From contig JANTQA010000040.1 of the NCBI GenBank assembly GCA_027625915.1, forward strand, positions 558,001 to 622,000: 64,000 nucleotides of DNA. Reading direction: 5' to 3'. Source of the stretch: Anaeramoeba flamelloides (lineage: Eukaryota; Metamonada; Anaeramoebidae). Positions 1-13,800 of the stretch are shown piece after piece. Numbering within the stretch: the stretch's first letter is position 1; the number at the start of each line of letters is the position of its first letter. The translations under genes and the position numbers were made by a program. A model generated the notes under the pieces. It was not told where the DNA came from and did not search any database. It saw only the letters and a list, made by a program, of their open reading frames with translations.

Positions 1-336
1 ATGATCACATTTCTAAACATCAATTATAATGATGAAAAAACATAATAATGAAAATACCCTTTGAACTCTTTTATATAAAATATATAATTATTATTTTGAT
101 CAAAAAAAAATATTTTAATATTTCTCATTTTGAAGATTAAAACAAATTTTAAAGAGAAAATTTGTTTTATTAAATGTTGTATTGATAATTAATACAATTT
201 ATCATTTTTAATAATAATTTTTTTTTTTTTTTTTTTTGGGTTTGTTACGAGAAATAAACGAAGATTATGCTAAAACATTATCAATAAATTATAATACAAA
301 ATCAGACAATTAAGTAATAATATATTTTTTTATTTT

Positions 337-637
337 TTTCCATTTTTCCCCTGGCTGAATCTTCTTCATATTGGGAAGAAGAGTTACAAAGTAAAAAGAT
401 CAAGTGGTTACTTGCTAATAATGTGACACTGAAACAAGAAAGTATGAGTAACTTGAAAATAAAAACAAAAAAGTAAAGGTTAAAAATGATCAAAGGTACA
501 AAGCAAATAAGATCAAAAAAAAAAAGAAATTACAACAACTAAACAATGATCCCCAAGTGAACCTTCATGATCAATTATCAAATTATACTAAATCAACCAA
601 AAGTATCGTGGCTATGATTTTGGGAGTCCTTAATTAA
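337..637 (+). CDS. Candidate 3' exons of an unidentified gene
   Basis: An open plus-strand frame from about 337 encodes a mixed-composition stretch (AESSSYWEEELQSKKIKW, then LLANNVTLKQES) and stops at 471-476. A second frame from 496 continues with LQQLNNDPQVNLHDQLSNY and ends at TAA 635-637. Removing 473-495, a 23-nt segment that starts GTAAAG and ends CAAAG, joins the two in phase; a one-base slip in the A-rich tract would do the same. Residue composition looks like real protein and unlike the surrounding T/A runs. The 5' end is not found, since an in-frame stop lies just upstream. No family recognised. It would face the BEACH gene tail to tail. Confidence 0.35.
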
Positions 638-1001
638 AGATTGCATTGTTTTTTTTTTTTTTTTTTGATTTTTTACCAATTGCTTCTTATAAACCCTTTT
701 TAAATTTCTTTTTATTTTTTCTTTTTCTTTTTCCTTTTCAATTTTTTGCTTTTACTTTATAAACATAAAAAAAATTGAGGGTCTGTCTTTCCTTTCAACA
801 ATCGTGAAATCTAGGATTTTACGCTTAAATTACCTGAAAGTGAAATTTAAGTAAAAGAACATCTAGAGTGTAATTTATACTTCTTCCATCAATAAATAAA
901 TATAAATAATATATTTTTTTCATCATTGATCTCAATAACTTGAAAAATATATGGGAAAAAAATAAAAAAAAAATAAAAAAAAAAAAAAGAAAGAAAATTA
1001 C

Positions 1002-4000
1002 TGTTCCAATTTAAAGCAATTGTGGTATATGGCTCGATTCTATGAAGATAATTTAATACTGTTGAAATTGTCGAATAATGCCCTTTACAATAATTATCCT
1101 GATCACCCTCGTTGTCATAATGATCACTATCATCATTTTCGAATTCTTCAGAATTTATACCGACATCACTTCTAGACTTGATCAATTTTAAAATTCTTTT
1201 CTTATTAAACGAAAAGATTGGCTTTGACAAATCTCTGTAAACATCGGGATCATCTAAATTAATTTCTTCACTTTCATAATCTTTTAAAACCCAGGGGAAA
1301 ATGGGGTATTGATTCAAATCATTATACGTTCTTCCAGATAAAGTATTTAATTTCATTAAATAATCAAAATTGGATATTTTACCGTTTCTCCAAGATCTTT
1401 GAAAAATTAAAAGTTTTTCAGAAACTGAGGTATTTAGTTGCCAATTTTTTGTAGGGTTAATTAATGAAGCTGTTTTTTTAATTATATTTAATAATAAACT
1501 GCTATCAGTTTTCTTATCTATAATATTAAAGAAATAATTTAAATTATTTTTTAAAAAAATTTCAAGTGCATTATTTTTCCATAAATATCTTCTTTTTTGA
1601 ATATCTTTAATTTTTTTAAAATCCCAGTTATATTTGATGGATTTGTCTTGATCAGAATTTATTTTTTCATTCACCTGACTTTCTTCCTTATAATTGTCAT
1701 TATTATTATTATTATTATTATTAATACTATCATCATCATCAATTTTATCTTTTTTATTTAATGAAATAAAATTAATTGAATGTGAAAAAATAATTAAATA
1801 ACCATTGATTATCCGAGAAGGAATAATTAATTGACATTTTACTTTGATAATACCTTCATCTTTATTATACTTTCTTTTAATATTAAACCCAAAACCATCA
1901 ATAGTATTAGTGGGCTTATTGCTTAATTGGTTATTTGTCTTTTTTATTTTCCACAGCTCCTGCTCATTATTAATATCATCAATAATAACGTCGTTGTCGT
2001 CATCATAATCATCATTATTAAAATTTTGATTATTATTAATAAAATTGTCATTTAGATTAAAATAATTTTTATCATATTCAATATCCGTGGTTGAATCACT
2101 AATCAAATTATTATTATCTTCAATTCCATTAATGAAATGGTTAATATCCAAATCAAAATCTTTTAATTCATTAGTCAATTTGCTTTGCTTTTTTAAGTTT
2201 TTTGGAATAATATTTGTTATTCTTACCCTTTTTCTATTATTGTCTTCAAAATTTGAGATTCTTTTTTTAAATAAAGCTGTATCACCACTTTTATTCAACC
2301 AAATCTTCCTAATAAAATTAAATTCATATTGAAGAAATGTTAATCTTTTTGAATTAATTTGATTAAGTTGTTTTAAAAAGTTTTTTTTTTTTTTAAATCG
2401 GTTAAATTCTTTGGAAAAGTAATTTTTATCACCCCAATTCTTTTTATTATTAATCATTTTCAAATAAAATGGATATTTGTTCTTTAGATAATCAAAAAAT
2501 TTCAATTTTTTTAAATTTAATACTTGATTTTTTTCAATTAATTCATTTTTAATGGTTTCTATTGAAGAATAGAATTTATTTTTAATAATATATTTCCAAC
2601 TTTCTTTTTTAAAGATCTCTAACAATTTAAATGTTTTGACTTTGACTATTATTGAATTATTTAAATTATTTGATAAGATTTTTTTACCCTCTTCAGTAAT
2701 CAAATAATTTTTGAAAATATAATGGCATTCGATTAATAGACTTTGAATATGCGAAATTAAAATTTGTTCCGTTGTAAAATGAATGTTTTCAAAATTTAAC
2801 TTGTCAATAATCATAGATTTTGAATTACTAAATATTTCTTCTGATGTTTTTCCCCGTTCACTTTTTGATAATAACTTGAAAAGTGATCCTAAAACATGAC
2901 ATAATAAGAAATTTTTTTGTTTCTTTGTTAAAATTAAATTATTTTCAATTGTAATAATGCTAAATAAATAACTTTTTTCAATAATTTTGCTTATTAAATC
3001 TTGATTTTTTGAATAAATTAATCCAAAATGTAAAATACTTGTAATATTTTTAAATAATTTAAATATTTTTAAACTATGACTATTCTTGCTGCTTTTATTC
3101 TTTAAATCATTGTTAATTCTATTTTTATTATTTTTCATATTTGATTTTTTAGACAAATTAGAATTAAGATTTTTTAAATTTAAAAACTTTAAATTATTAT
3201 TAAAAATATTCCAATGATCTAATAAATCTAAAAACGGATTTATTAATAATAAATTTTTCCAATTGTTATTAAAACCAATCCGGATACCAGTCTTAAAATT
3301 ATAATTAATGTTGATTGTTTTTTTTATATTTTCAAAATTATGTTTATTTTGAAACAACGAAAAAATTTTTTCATCCTGATTTCCCATATCTTTTTCAATA
3401 TTATTTTGATCCAAATTATTTTTATTTTTATTCCTATTTTTATTTTTATTTTGGTTTTTATTTTGTTTTTGATTTTTATTTTTATTTTTATTTGAATAAA
3501 TTGGGATTTGAAAAAGGAATATATTTAAAAATTTAACAAAAGTATACATATTTCTACAAAATATCAAATTATTATTTAATTCATTATTTTTATTATTTTG
3601 CTTGATTAGATCGATTAAATAATTCATTAAATTAATTAGAATAAAATTTAATAGTAAATGAGAATTAAACTTATTATTATTATTTTTTGAATAAATAGTA
3701 ATTATAAAATCTAAATATTTATCAATATTAATTTTCTGATTTTCAATATTTTGAAAAAAATATTTTTGAAAAATTAAAAGAATATTCTTATTAAATTCAT
3801 TTTTAATTATTTCATTTTCTTTCTTTCTGTTCCTTTTCTTTCTTTCTTTCTTATCTGTTATATTATACTTTTGTTTTAGCATCACTTTATTCTTAGATTT
3901 GTTTTCCAATCCATTTTCTTTATCATTTTCATTTTCCTCATCATTTTCATTTTCCTTTTCCTTTTCTTTTTCTTTTTCTTTTTCTTTTTCTTTTACTTTT

Positions 4001-4029
4001 TTTTTTTTTATCATCATTTTCATTTTCAT
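1002..4029 (-). CDS. BEACH-family protein, C-terminal part (PH-BEACH and start of BEACH)
   Basis: BEACH proteins (LYST, neurobeachin, LRBA, Dictyostelium Lvs) are huge scaffolds for membrane traffic. This part starts in a (KE)n tract and carries a long N-rich linker. A PH-BEACH segment begins near residue 725 (GIIKVKCQLIIPSRIINGYL), then comes the BEACH signature from about residue 875: WRNGKISNFDYLMKLN, GRTYNDLNQYPIFPWVL, DVYRDLSKPI, then HYSTISTVLNYLHRIEP. The frame breaks at a GT donor (GTAATT, 1001-996) after the residues ALNWN, so most of the BEACH domain and any WD40 repeats are missing here. The 950 bases to the left hold no recognisable BEACH residues. Either a long intron leads out of the window or the gene is truncated. 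It continues in a different frame from the larger upstream part. Confidence 0.85.
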
Positions 4030-5300
4030 TCATTTTTTCTTGTTCTTTTTCAGTTGTATTAAAATACTCATCCCCCTTCTCATTTTCACTCTCTTTTTTT
4101 CTATCTTTATAGTTATTTTTCTTAACATTTCTTATTTTTCTAATGTTGCTTGTTGAATTATTTTCATGATAATTATTAAAATTTAATATTTCTAATAATA
4201 AAACTGGCCATAATGGTATTGATAATAATAATTCAAAATTCTCAGTTTTTAATTTTAGATAAATAATTAAATCTTTTAAAATTTTTAAAGTAAACAAATT
4301 TTTATTTAATTTAATATAATTAAATAAACAATTCAAGATCCAAACTTTTTTAAATTTTGGTGTTTCGTTTAAATTTAATTTCTTTTTTAAATATAAATAA
4401 AAATTTTTTGTTATTTCATTTTGAATTAATTGATAAGAAATTTGAAAATACCTTTTTTCCGTTAATGATAGCTTTTCTTGTGGCAAATGAACTTCTAAGA
4501 TATTAATAATTTTTAAGCATAGTATTTTAGTATTTTTATGTTTCGTATTTAAAAAGTTAATAAATGGTTTAATTAAGCCAATTTGAATTAATTGTGGTAA
4601 TATTTTTTTTGGCTTTGTTTGGAGATAATTAAGAATTAAATTTAAAAAATCAAAACAATTTTCCTTTTTTTCAGTAATATTACAAAAATTTAAAATAATT
4701 TTTAAATATTCAATTATTATACCCTGAAGATTTAATATATTGTTAATAATATTAAACTGAATTTTTCTTAATATTAAAATTTGTTTTTGATTGGGCCTAC
4801 TTATTTTAATTGCCCCCTTCAAATTGCTATTACTATGGTCATTATTAACCCTTTTGGATTTAATGCACCTCGAATTGCGTTCTGGTTCAATCCAATAATA
4901 TAGTTGATAAATATCAATTAAATCTTGGAAACTAAAATATTTTTTGAAAAAAGCAGATTTTTTATGAAAAATTAATTTATAAATCCAATGGAAAATTTCT
5001 TTTTGTATTTTTAATTTACAATAAATCCAAAAATCAAAATTTTTTAAAAAGGTATAAATAAAAGATTTAATTAATTGTTCGTTTTCAATTCGTAATATAA
5101 TTGGTTTTAAAGATTTAATAAAGTTTTTGTTAATTATTTTTGGATTCAATTGACAAAAAAGATAATATAAAACTTCAAATCCATGATAATTAAGAAAATC
5201 ATTTTGCAAATCATTATTATCTTTTAAATAAAAATAAATCAAATTTAATATTTTTATTGGTAATTTAATTATTATTTCATCATTATTATTCTTGAACCCC

Positions 5301-5334
<34 letters not shown>

Positions 5335-8300
5335 CATTTTTATATGTATTATTATAATTAATGTTATTTTTAAATAAATTTATTAACAATAATAAAAATA
5401 TTTTGATACCACCAAAGCAAAAAACGATATTATCAATTTTTTTAGGCAAATTTCGAATGATTCTATTCATTTTAATTGTAATGTTTTCAATAGTATGAGG
5501 GTTTTGATTAAACCCATATTTTAAATTACAACCATTTGGATTAAAATTAAACCATAATTTATTAGATATTTTATTGAAAATTAGAGAATAGTTAATTTTT
5601 TTTTTCATTAAAGGACTTTCAATATTAAAATTGAGATTTTGTTTTTCATTTTGAATATTCTGTTTAATAAAAGAATTATATTCAGTATTATTTTCAATTT
5701 CTTTATAAATGAAAGATAAATTATAATTCAATCCTAAATTATAAATCTGATCAATTTCTTCATATGTTAATATTTGATTAAATAAATAAATACTAGTCAT
5801 TTTCCCATTAATGGAATGGATTATATTTAAATTATTATTATCATTATTGTCATGATTCTGGTTATGCATTTTTGTGTGATAATTATTTGAATATAAATTC
5901 TTATGAAATGCAATATTTGATCCAATTTGATTATTATTTAAAATAATGTTTTTTCTTAATGGCTTTAAATTGCCTTTATTAACTAATACACCATTTAAAA
6001 AGAATTGTAAATTTTTTCTATTGGATTTTGAATTAGTAATTTCATAATTGATTGCTATATGATACCAAGTGTTTAAATTTAAGGTTATTTCAAATTGAAT
6101 TTTATCAATTAATAATTTTTTATTAAAATTTTTCTTTTTTAAATTCTTTGTAAACGATTTTATGACGATAAATTTCCCCATCTTTTTGAAATATACTTCT
6201 ATTCCTTCACCTTTATTATTAAAAAAACTTAAAATCCGTGGTTTGTATTTTTCAATTGTTGTAAAAATAGAGTTTTTTTTGGCTTTTTTCATTTCTTTAT
6301 TTTCGCTTCCCTTTCTCTTCCCCCTTTTCCTTTTTCTTTCCTTTTTGTTGGTTACATTCTTTTTATTATTCTTTAATTGATCATCATCCTCGTAATCACT
6401 GATATTGTAACCATTGTCATCACCATTATCTTCAGAGTCTTCATCATCAATTGAATTTGATTTAGTAAAAGAATTAATTAAAATCCAAGTAGAAAACGAA
6501 AATCCATTTTTTGGAATTGTTTTGATTGTTGGCAATTGAATAAAAGAATCTTTGCCATTAAAAGAAAAATTTGATATCAATTGTTTTTTATTTTGAATAT
6601 TTTTCATTTTTATAATTAAGCCCATTAAATCTAAAGTAAGAAAGGATAATGTATTATTATCGTTGTAAAATAAAGAAATCAAAGATCTAAATTCTCTATT
6701 GTTTAAAGAATTTACCCCAATTTCTTGAATTAATAATATACACTGTTTAATTAATTTATTATTTTGAGAATTATTATTATCATTAATAACCGTTTTAATG
6801 TAATTAGTTAAAAAGGTAATTAATTTTACATCAATACAATGCTGTGAATTATGTATTGACTTTTTGCAAATTTTTTGAAAAGTATTTAATAGTTTGAAAG
6901 AATATAATAATTTATTATCTTGATCTTTATTGACCTTGGTCTCATTGTCGATTACATTCTTCTTCTTCTTCTCCTCCTCCCCATCCCCATCCCCATCATT
7001 ATTATTATCATGTCCATTATTAGTCCACAAAAACAATTTGAATAAAATTAAAATTAATGAAGGAAATTCAATCTGAAAATTATTTTTAATTGAAAATGCC
7101 TTTTTATTAATTAGTAAATCAAATAAATTATCATATATTAGAAAATAATTAATTTTGATTAAAGAATTATAAAATTTGTTTAAAATTTTCTTTTTAGAGA
7201 AATAATTAATGTTATTTAAATTTTTCCAAAGTAAGGCATTTAAAAATTTTAAAATATCTTTTGATAATAAATTATTTAATTTTTTATTTTTCAATAAGAG
7301 AAAAAATAATGAAAATTTTGTTTTAATTCCAAAATAATACTGTAAAGAAGTTGGATTAACTTTAATACTTTCTCTTAAAATTTTTAATAATTTTTTAATT
7401 AAATCAATATTAGAATTGTTTTTTAAATAATTAATTATCAATGTATTTAAAAATCTCTCTTTTTTTTCTTTGTTCTTTTCATTTTCAATATTCTCATTTC
7501 CTTTCTCTTTCTCTTTATTTTTCTCTATCTCTGTATCTTTCTCAATTTCGATTTCAAGATACTTCTTTATATCATTATATTGTTTACCATTTACACCATT
7601 TTTCTTAATTTCATTTTCCTTTCCATTTTTCTCTTCATTTTCGTTTGATTTCTCTTTCTTTTTTTCTGTTTTTGTTTCCTTTTCCTTTTCCTTTTCCTTT
7701 TCCTTTTCCTTTTCCTTTTCATTTTCCTTTTCCTTTTCATTTTCATTTTCCTTTTCCTTTTCCTTTTCCTTTTCCTTTTCCTTTTCCTTTTCCTTTTCCC
7801 TTTCTTTTTCATTTTCCTTTTCATTTTCCTTTTCATTTTCCTCTATTTTGATTTCATTTTCTTCATCATTCCCATTGACATTAATGGATTCACCATCAAG
7901 ATCATTGAATTCTTCATTAAAATTAATTAGTTTAAGAAAAAGTTTTTCGATACATTTCAATCCAAAACAAGAAAAGTTAATGTCTTCTTTACTGTTATTA
8001 TTATTTTTTTCAATAAATTTCAAATTATAATTAACATTTTTATTTTTCATTTTAATTCTTTTTTTATAATTATAATTTTTCAAAATAATTAAAAGAATTT
8101 TTTCAATCCAAGCTTTGGATTCTTCCTCAAAAAGGAAAAGTAATAATCTATTTACAATTTTCTTATTATTTGCAATAACATTACAGACTTTTTTTGAACA
8201 GGTGATTAATTTGGTGAATAAATAAAAGAAAGAAATTCTAGTATTTAAAAAATCAGTAAATCTAATACTATATTGCGAAAAAACCAATCCATTATTTAAA

Positions 8301-10435
8301 AATTGATGGTGAATATAAAATAGCCAATAAATAAAAAAAGATATAATTTTGATTCCATTATATTTGATAATTAAACCAATTAAATTGCTTTCGTTAGTAT
8401 TTAAAAATGTGATTAATAAATCGGAACATTTTAAAATTAAAGAAAGATTATTTAAATTTTTTGCATTTTTTTCTGTTTTTAATAAGATTAATAAATAATT
8501 AAGATCATCAAAATATTCATATTCGCTTTGATTTAAGTCAATAGAAAAGTTAAAAACTTTAATAAATAATTTGAAAACAAAGTTTTTAATTAAACTAATG
8601 ATCTTTTGTTTAGATATTATTTTGTTTTTAAAGTAATCATTTTGCAAAAAATAATCAGAAAAGAAAACCCCCCAAACTTTTTCTTTATTTAAAAATTCCA
8701 AATCATTAACACCAATAACTTGATTAAACAAGATTAAACAATATAATTGCAAAATTGGACTTTCCCTTTTCATAAAATTCCTAGATTTTTGATTAAAGGA
8801 ATTATCATATAGATTATTTTTAAATACATTTAATAATATTTTTAAAATTATTTGTTTTATTTTATTATTATTTGATTTTTGACAGAGTTCTGTTAAAATA
8901 ATAAACAACTTGTTCAAAAATGGCACATTATATGAATATTTATTTGTATTTTCTGGCAATAAATTATTCCAATTTAATGGGTTATATTTTGATAATATTA
9001 AATCAATTGATGTTGGTAATTTTTTAATTTGTTGATAATTTTCTGTATTTTGGCTCTGGCTTTTATCAATAGTATTATCATTATCGTGATCATTATTCTT
9101 GTTCTTGCTTGTACTCTTGCTCTGGATATTCTTAATTAACAAAAGGCCTTTGTGACTTTTCCGTTTATTCGATTTTTCTAATTTAAATGTATAGCAGACC
9201 CATAAAATGAAATCTGTTAATCTGAAAAAGTCTCTATTATTAGAAATTATTTTACAATAAAAATCATGGTTTTTGTTACAAATCAATTTCTTGGCCATTT
9301 CCAAATAATTAAATCTTAAATGAAATTCTTTCTCATTTAATGTTAATGCAAGATTTTTTTTTGCGTTTGGATCCAAAATAAAATTTTTGTAATTGAACAA
9401 GATTTGATTTTTTATTTTGACCAATTTGCTATTGTCTATAATTTCAATTTTTTTTTCATTTGTTAAGCCAAAGATAACCAAGATTTCTTTGAGAATCTTT
9501 GTTTTAATAATTTTTTTGATTTTTTTGTTTTGTAAAAGATTTTGGACAATTATTCTAATTTGAGTGGAAAATATATACATAATCTCATTTATCTTCATTG
9601 TTGATAAATAGATATTAAGAACGGAAATTATTTGGAAAAATATTTTGAGGACATTTTGGGAATAATATCCTTGATTTAAATCGATGTCACATTTTTTGTC
9701 ACCAAAATATTGTTCAAGTATCATCAGATAAAGATGGATCGCAAACTGACACTTTATTAAATTTCTTAGGATCCGCTTTTGTGTTTTTTTCGATTTTTCA
9801 TTGTCTTCAAAAGAGTTTGCTACATACTTTAGATTTTTTTAATTTGATTTAGGATTTGTAGAATGAAAAAAAAATTCAAAAAGAATCGGATTAATTTTTT
9901 TTTTTTTTTTGAAAACCAAAAAGAGGATACAATAAATCTTTAAAAGAAAGAAAGAATTTTACGTGTTCGAGTGATCTTCTAAAAACTACAAGAATTGCTG
10001 TTATTATAGGCTTTAGGTAATGAAAAAGAAAAAACCTTTCCAAATTGATCCTATTTAAATGCGATCTTGAGAGAATTGAAAGGCTTTCGACAATCAACAG
10101 AGCCTCATCTAAATCAAAATTCTTAATCGTTGGGGCAGATTTTATAATCTTCTGTTCTCCATTGATCAAATCTCCTTCGTTGCGCTGTTGGTTGAGTCTA
10201 ATCTTTTTAGAGAACATAATTGTTGCTTGGATTGTGTCGCCGATTAGTAAATTAGAATGTGCCTTTTCTTTTGTAATCATCATAGTGATCATACTCCAAA
10301 ATTTGATCGAATCATAGGAAGTATAATTTGTTTTTATTAGCTTGTCTTTGGGATCCCAATCTCGATAGTTGTTGATAAAAATTGGTGAAAAAATCTTGAA
10401 CCATTTAAAAAATGCTTCCTTTGTTATTATTGATT

Positions 10436-10472
<37 letters not shown>

Positions 10473-10854
10473 GTTGTGTTTCATTCGATGAGTTTTTTTT
10501 TTGATTTGAAGAAAATTATTTAATATAATAAAAAAAGTAGGTATTGAAATAAACAAACACCTCATAAAGAAATCTAAAATTTATCTCAAAGTGAAATAAA
10601 ACCATTTAAATAACTTTACACATAAATGTAAAATAAGAAAAAAAAATAATTTTCCGATTTACTTTGTCAGTAAGTTGTATTCTTTGTGTATAAAAGTCTT
10701 CCAGTTCCTGAATTTTTTTGTTATTTTTTCGAAAATTTGTTTCTTGTGTTGGATAATTGATTGTATGAAGAATTTCCTCAACATTTTTTAATGTTACTTT
10801 TGGATACAAACCGTTTTCAGTTTGTTTTTGAAATTTATTTTTGAATAAATTCAT
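3947..10854 (-). CDS. BEACH-family protein, N-terminal part (three exons, armadillo-like and ConA-like regions)
   Basis: Exons read by eye: 10854-10663 (ATG start, 64 codons), 10418-9931, and 9764 onward. Donors are GTAAAT and GTATCC, and phases agree at both joins (..QLTDK/EAFFKW.., ..FLSFKDLL/NLIKCQ..). Introns are 244 and 166 nt. Exon 3 encodes over 1,900 residues: a long helical region as in LYST/neurobeachin N-termini, a (KE)n insert, then a LamG/ConA-like domain about residues 1060-1340 counted from the ATG at 9724 (GFSFSTWILI, LNLNTWYHIAINYE, LQFFLNGVLV), and a DUF4704-like helical stretch after it. The frame ends in KRKRKR just past a 13-base A run (T run 3997-4009), where the neighbouring frame takes over the same gene. 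Family role is vesicle and lysosome traffic; the subfamily is not resolved. Confidence 0.8.
7660..7860 (-). repeat. (GGAAAA)n hexamer tract coding for (KE)n
   Basis: About 200 bases are nearly pure TTTTCC/GGAAAA hexamers with occasional ATTTTC variants, inside the BEACH gene. In the gene frame it reads (KE)n with some N; all three frames on this strand stay open (KE, KR and GK types). Related shorter tracts lie at 3955-4000 and in the phosphomevalonate kinase gene at 42890-42970. Such tracts are prone to length slippage. Confidence 0.9.
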
Positions 10855-13800
10855 CAAAAAATTTCAAAATAAAAAATTTCAAAAAAATGATTATCTTTAA
10901 TTGGTAAATCCAATTGACTCATCCCTTTTGAAATTTTTGTTTAATTTTCGAGTCTATTTTTAAAAGCTTTTAATCATTTTTCATTTAAGATTAGATATCA
11001 TTTTTAATTTTTAAGGAATTTAATCTTAGTGTCTTTTTTTTAGAGTATGAGAAGAAACACAGATCTGTCTATATTCGCTCTACTTTAATTAAATTCTGTT
11101 AAAGACTTTTCTCTTTAATATGATAAGTACTGTTTACAAATTTTGAATGGAACTGAAATATTCAATTCAAATCCAATAACCAAACACATTAATATTTTTG
11201 AAAAAATATGAGAGTGGGATATATACCAACTATAAAATATTTTAAAACCAACTAAAAAAAAACTAAAGTTAAAATAGCTGGGAAAAAGCCGATCTAGAAA
11301 AAATTATTAAAAATCATCAATTTTGTGATCTAGTATGTATTATTAGATATAATTACTTCTTCTTTACCCAATTTTACTATTAATTCTCAATTCAAAAACT
11401 TTTGTTTAGAAAAATTTTTGAGAAATAAATTACTTTAGATTTTAAAAGTGTTGTTTATGAAGAATTTTTAAAACCTATTTTTATTAAATTACTCTAATTT
11501 AAGTTTTGGATGTAGGTATTTAGATATTTTTCGAATTCTTCTTCAGAAATATAAATTCATTGGATTAATTAGTTTGATTTAATAATTATTTATTCTCCAT
11601 TAAATTGAAAACTCGATATAATTCTGAATCTGATTGAAATTATTTCCCAATTTCTCTTTTCTTTTGTTTGAACTTTTTGTGCGGTCCTTTGATTTCTGAG
11701 AATTCAATCCTTTTACTTTACTTTTATTAAACGTATTCTTTGATTTTGCATAGTTGAATAACTATATTTGAAAAGGGAAATGTGAAAGCAAATAAAAAAA
11801 AGATATTTGGTAAAATAATAATTAATAATAATGCCGAGAAATTCAGATAAATAAAAAATAGTTTTTATTCAGACAAACTAAGAAGATGAAAAAAAAATCT
11901 TTAAAAATGCTTTTGTCGTTTTTTTTTTCATTCTTGATTTCAACAAGTTTCTATTGGAAAGGTGTAATTTCTTGTTTGGTTTTTCTAAAATAAAAGTATT
12001 GTTTCAAATATACACACCTTTTGGGATATTTTTTATTGATTTATTCTAGGATTAATTTCAAGCATTTGATAAACACATTTATAGTTCCAAAATCTAATTT
12101 AATATAATCAAAAAAATTTAATCAAAAAAAATGTTGAATAATTGAAAATGAAAGATCCTACTTTAATTTATTTTTGGGTTCGTTTTCTTTTTACAAATAG
12201 AGCAGTCAAGTTTCTTTTGGGTATGAGGCTTCATTATCCGTTTACACCCAAAAAATAATTTTTCAGTAATATTTACACAATTATTATTTTTCAAATTGGT
12301 AAAATGTAACTCTTCCTTAATTTAATAAGGACTTTAATAGTGAGAACCCAAAATAATAAAATATTTTTTTTTACCATTTGGAAAAATAAGATAAAATAAC
12401 CCCATTTATAAACTTTAAAGGTGGAAAAAATAATTTCAATTCATAAATTTTCTGTAAAGACCAAATCGAGATTTAATATCACAAGTTTAAATAAAAAGTG
12501 TTCAAGTGTTTTACACCAGATTTAAAAAAGTATTGACAAAAATATTTATCTGTACAATTTCATACTACCAAATTAATATAAATTCAACATTATGTATGTT
12601 AATTTATCAAAATTTCATTTATTCTTTAAAAATTATTACTTATTTTTATTTAAAAAAGATTTCAGTTTAAAAATTTTTTAAAGACGATTTTTATCCACTA
12701 TTAGAATCAGAATTGATAGATCAAGTTAATTCAAAATACCCATTTGATAGAGTTGGTTTTTTCTAATACTAAATCCTTGAATTAATATTTATCATACTAA
12801 TGAAATAAATCTACTATTTGTTTAGTATTTTTTGATTTAATCTTGAAAATAATTTTTTTTTATGTTATTAAAAAATCACAAAAGAAGTTTTTATTTTTTA
12901 TTTTTTTATTGTTTTTTTTTTTTGGAATATTAATTGAATAACATTCTAAGTGGAATTTATATACCAAAAAACTCACTATTCCAACTTTTTTTGAATATAA
13001 TTTTTAATAATAAACAAATACAAGTACCATTAGCTATTTTTTTCTTCATAATCCGTAAGAATTTTGAGATTTATATTTTCTTTTTTAGTATTAGGTTAAA
13101 GTTAAACTCTTTTTCAGTCAAAGGGAGCCAAGTTTTAATGAATAAATAGAACACATTCTATGAGTTTAATTCATTATTCTTCTAAAACTAAAATTTTCAA
13201 TTTTTAGATCAAAATTATTTTTTCCCATTTTGTAAATTTTACTTTTTTTTTTTTTTTTTTCTACTTTATTTTTTTTTTAAAAATAAAATTTGAAAAAAAA
13301 AAATGTTTGAAATTCCCAATTAGCATTCAGAAAAGTTAGGTTTTGTAATTTCTTTTAATATTCATATATTTACAAGTAAAAAATCTCATTGATAACAATT
13401 TTCAATTGTTTAAAGAAATTGAGAAATTTTATTCGATAAGTTCATATAAAAAGGGGAACAAAAAATTATTTAAAAATTTTTTTTCAGAAATTTCTGGTTT
13501 GATCAGGTTTTTATTTTCTGATTATCAACTAGAATACTTAGTTTATTATTTCTCGTATTCCTAAACAATATAAATTTGGGTTGATTCTTAAAAATAAAGT
13601 GAATTTTTCTTTTTTGGCTTGTCCGTTTTGAGTGAAATGGAGTTTATTAAATAAATCTGTTTAAAAATTCGGAATATTTTGAACAATTAAATTTAATTTT
13701 TAAAAATTGAAACTTTCCATAAATAAAAATTTTAATATAATTTTTTTTAAAATTTTTTTTATTTATTTCCTTGAATATTATTATTTTTCATGAAACAAGA

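Noticed and set aside
7470-8030. Plus-strand and alternative-frame ORFs of SFSF, FPFP or KRKR type
   Set aside because: They are reading-frame shadows of the GGAAAA hexamer tract inside the BEACH gene.
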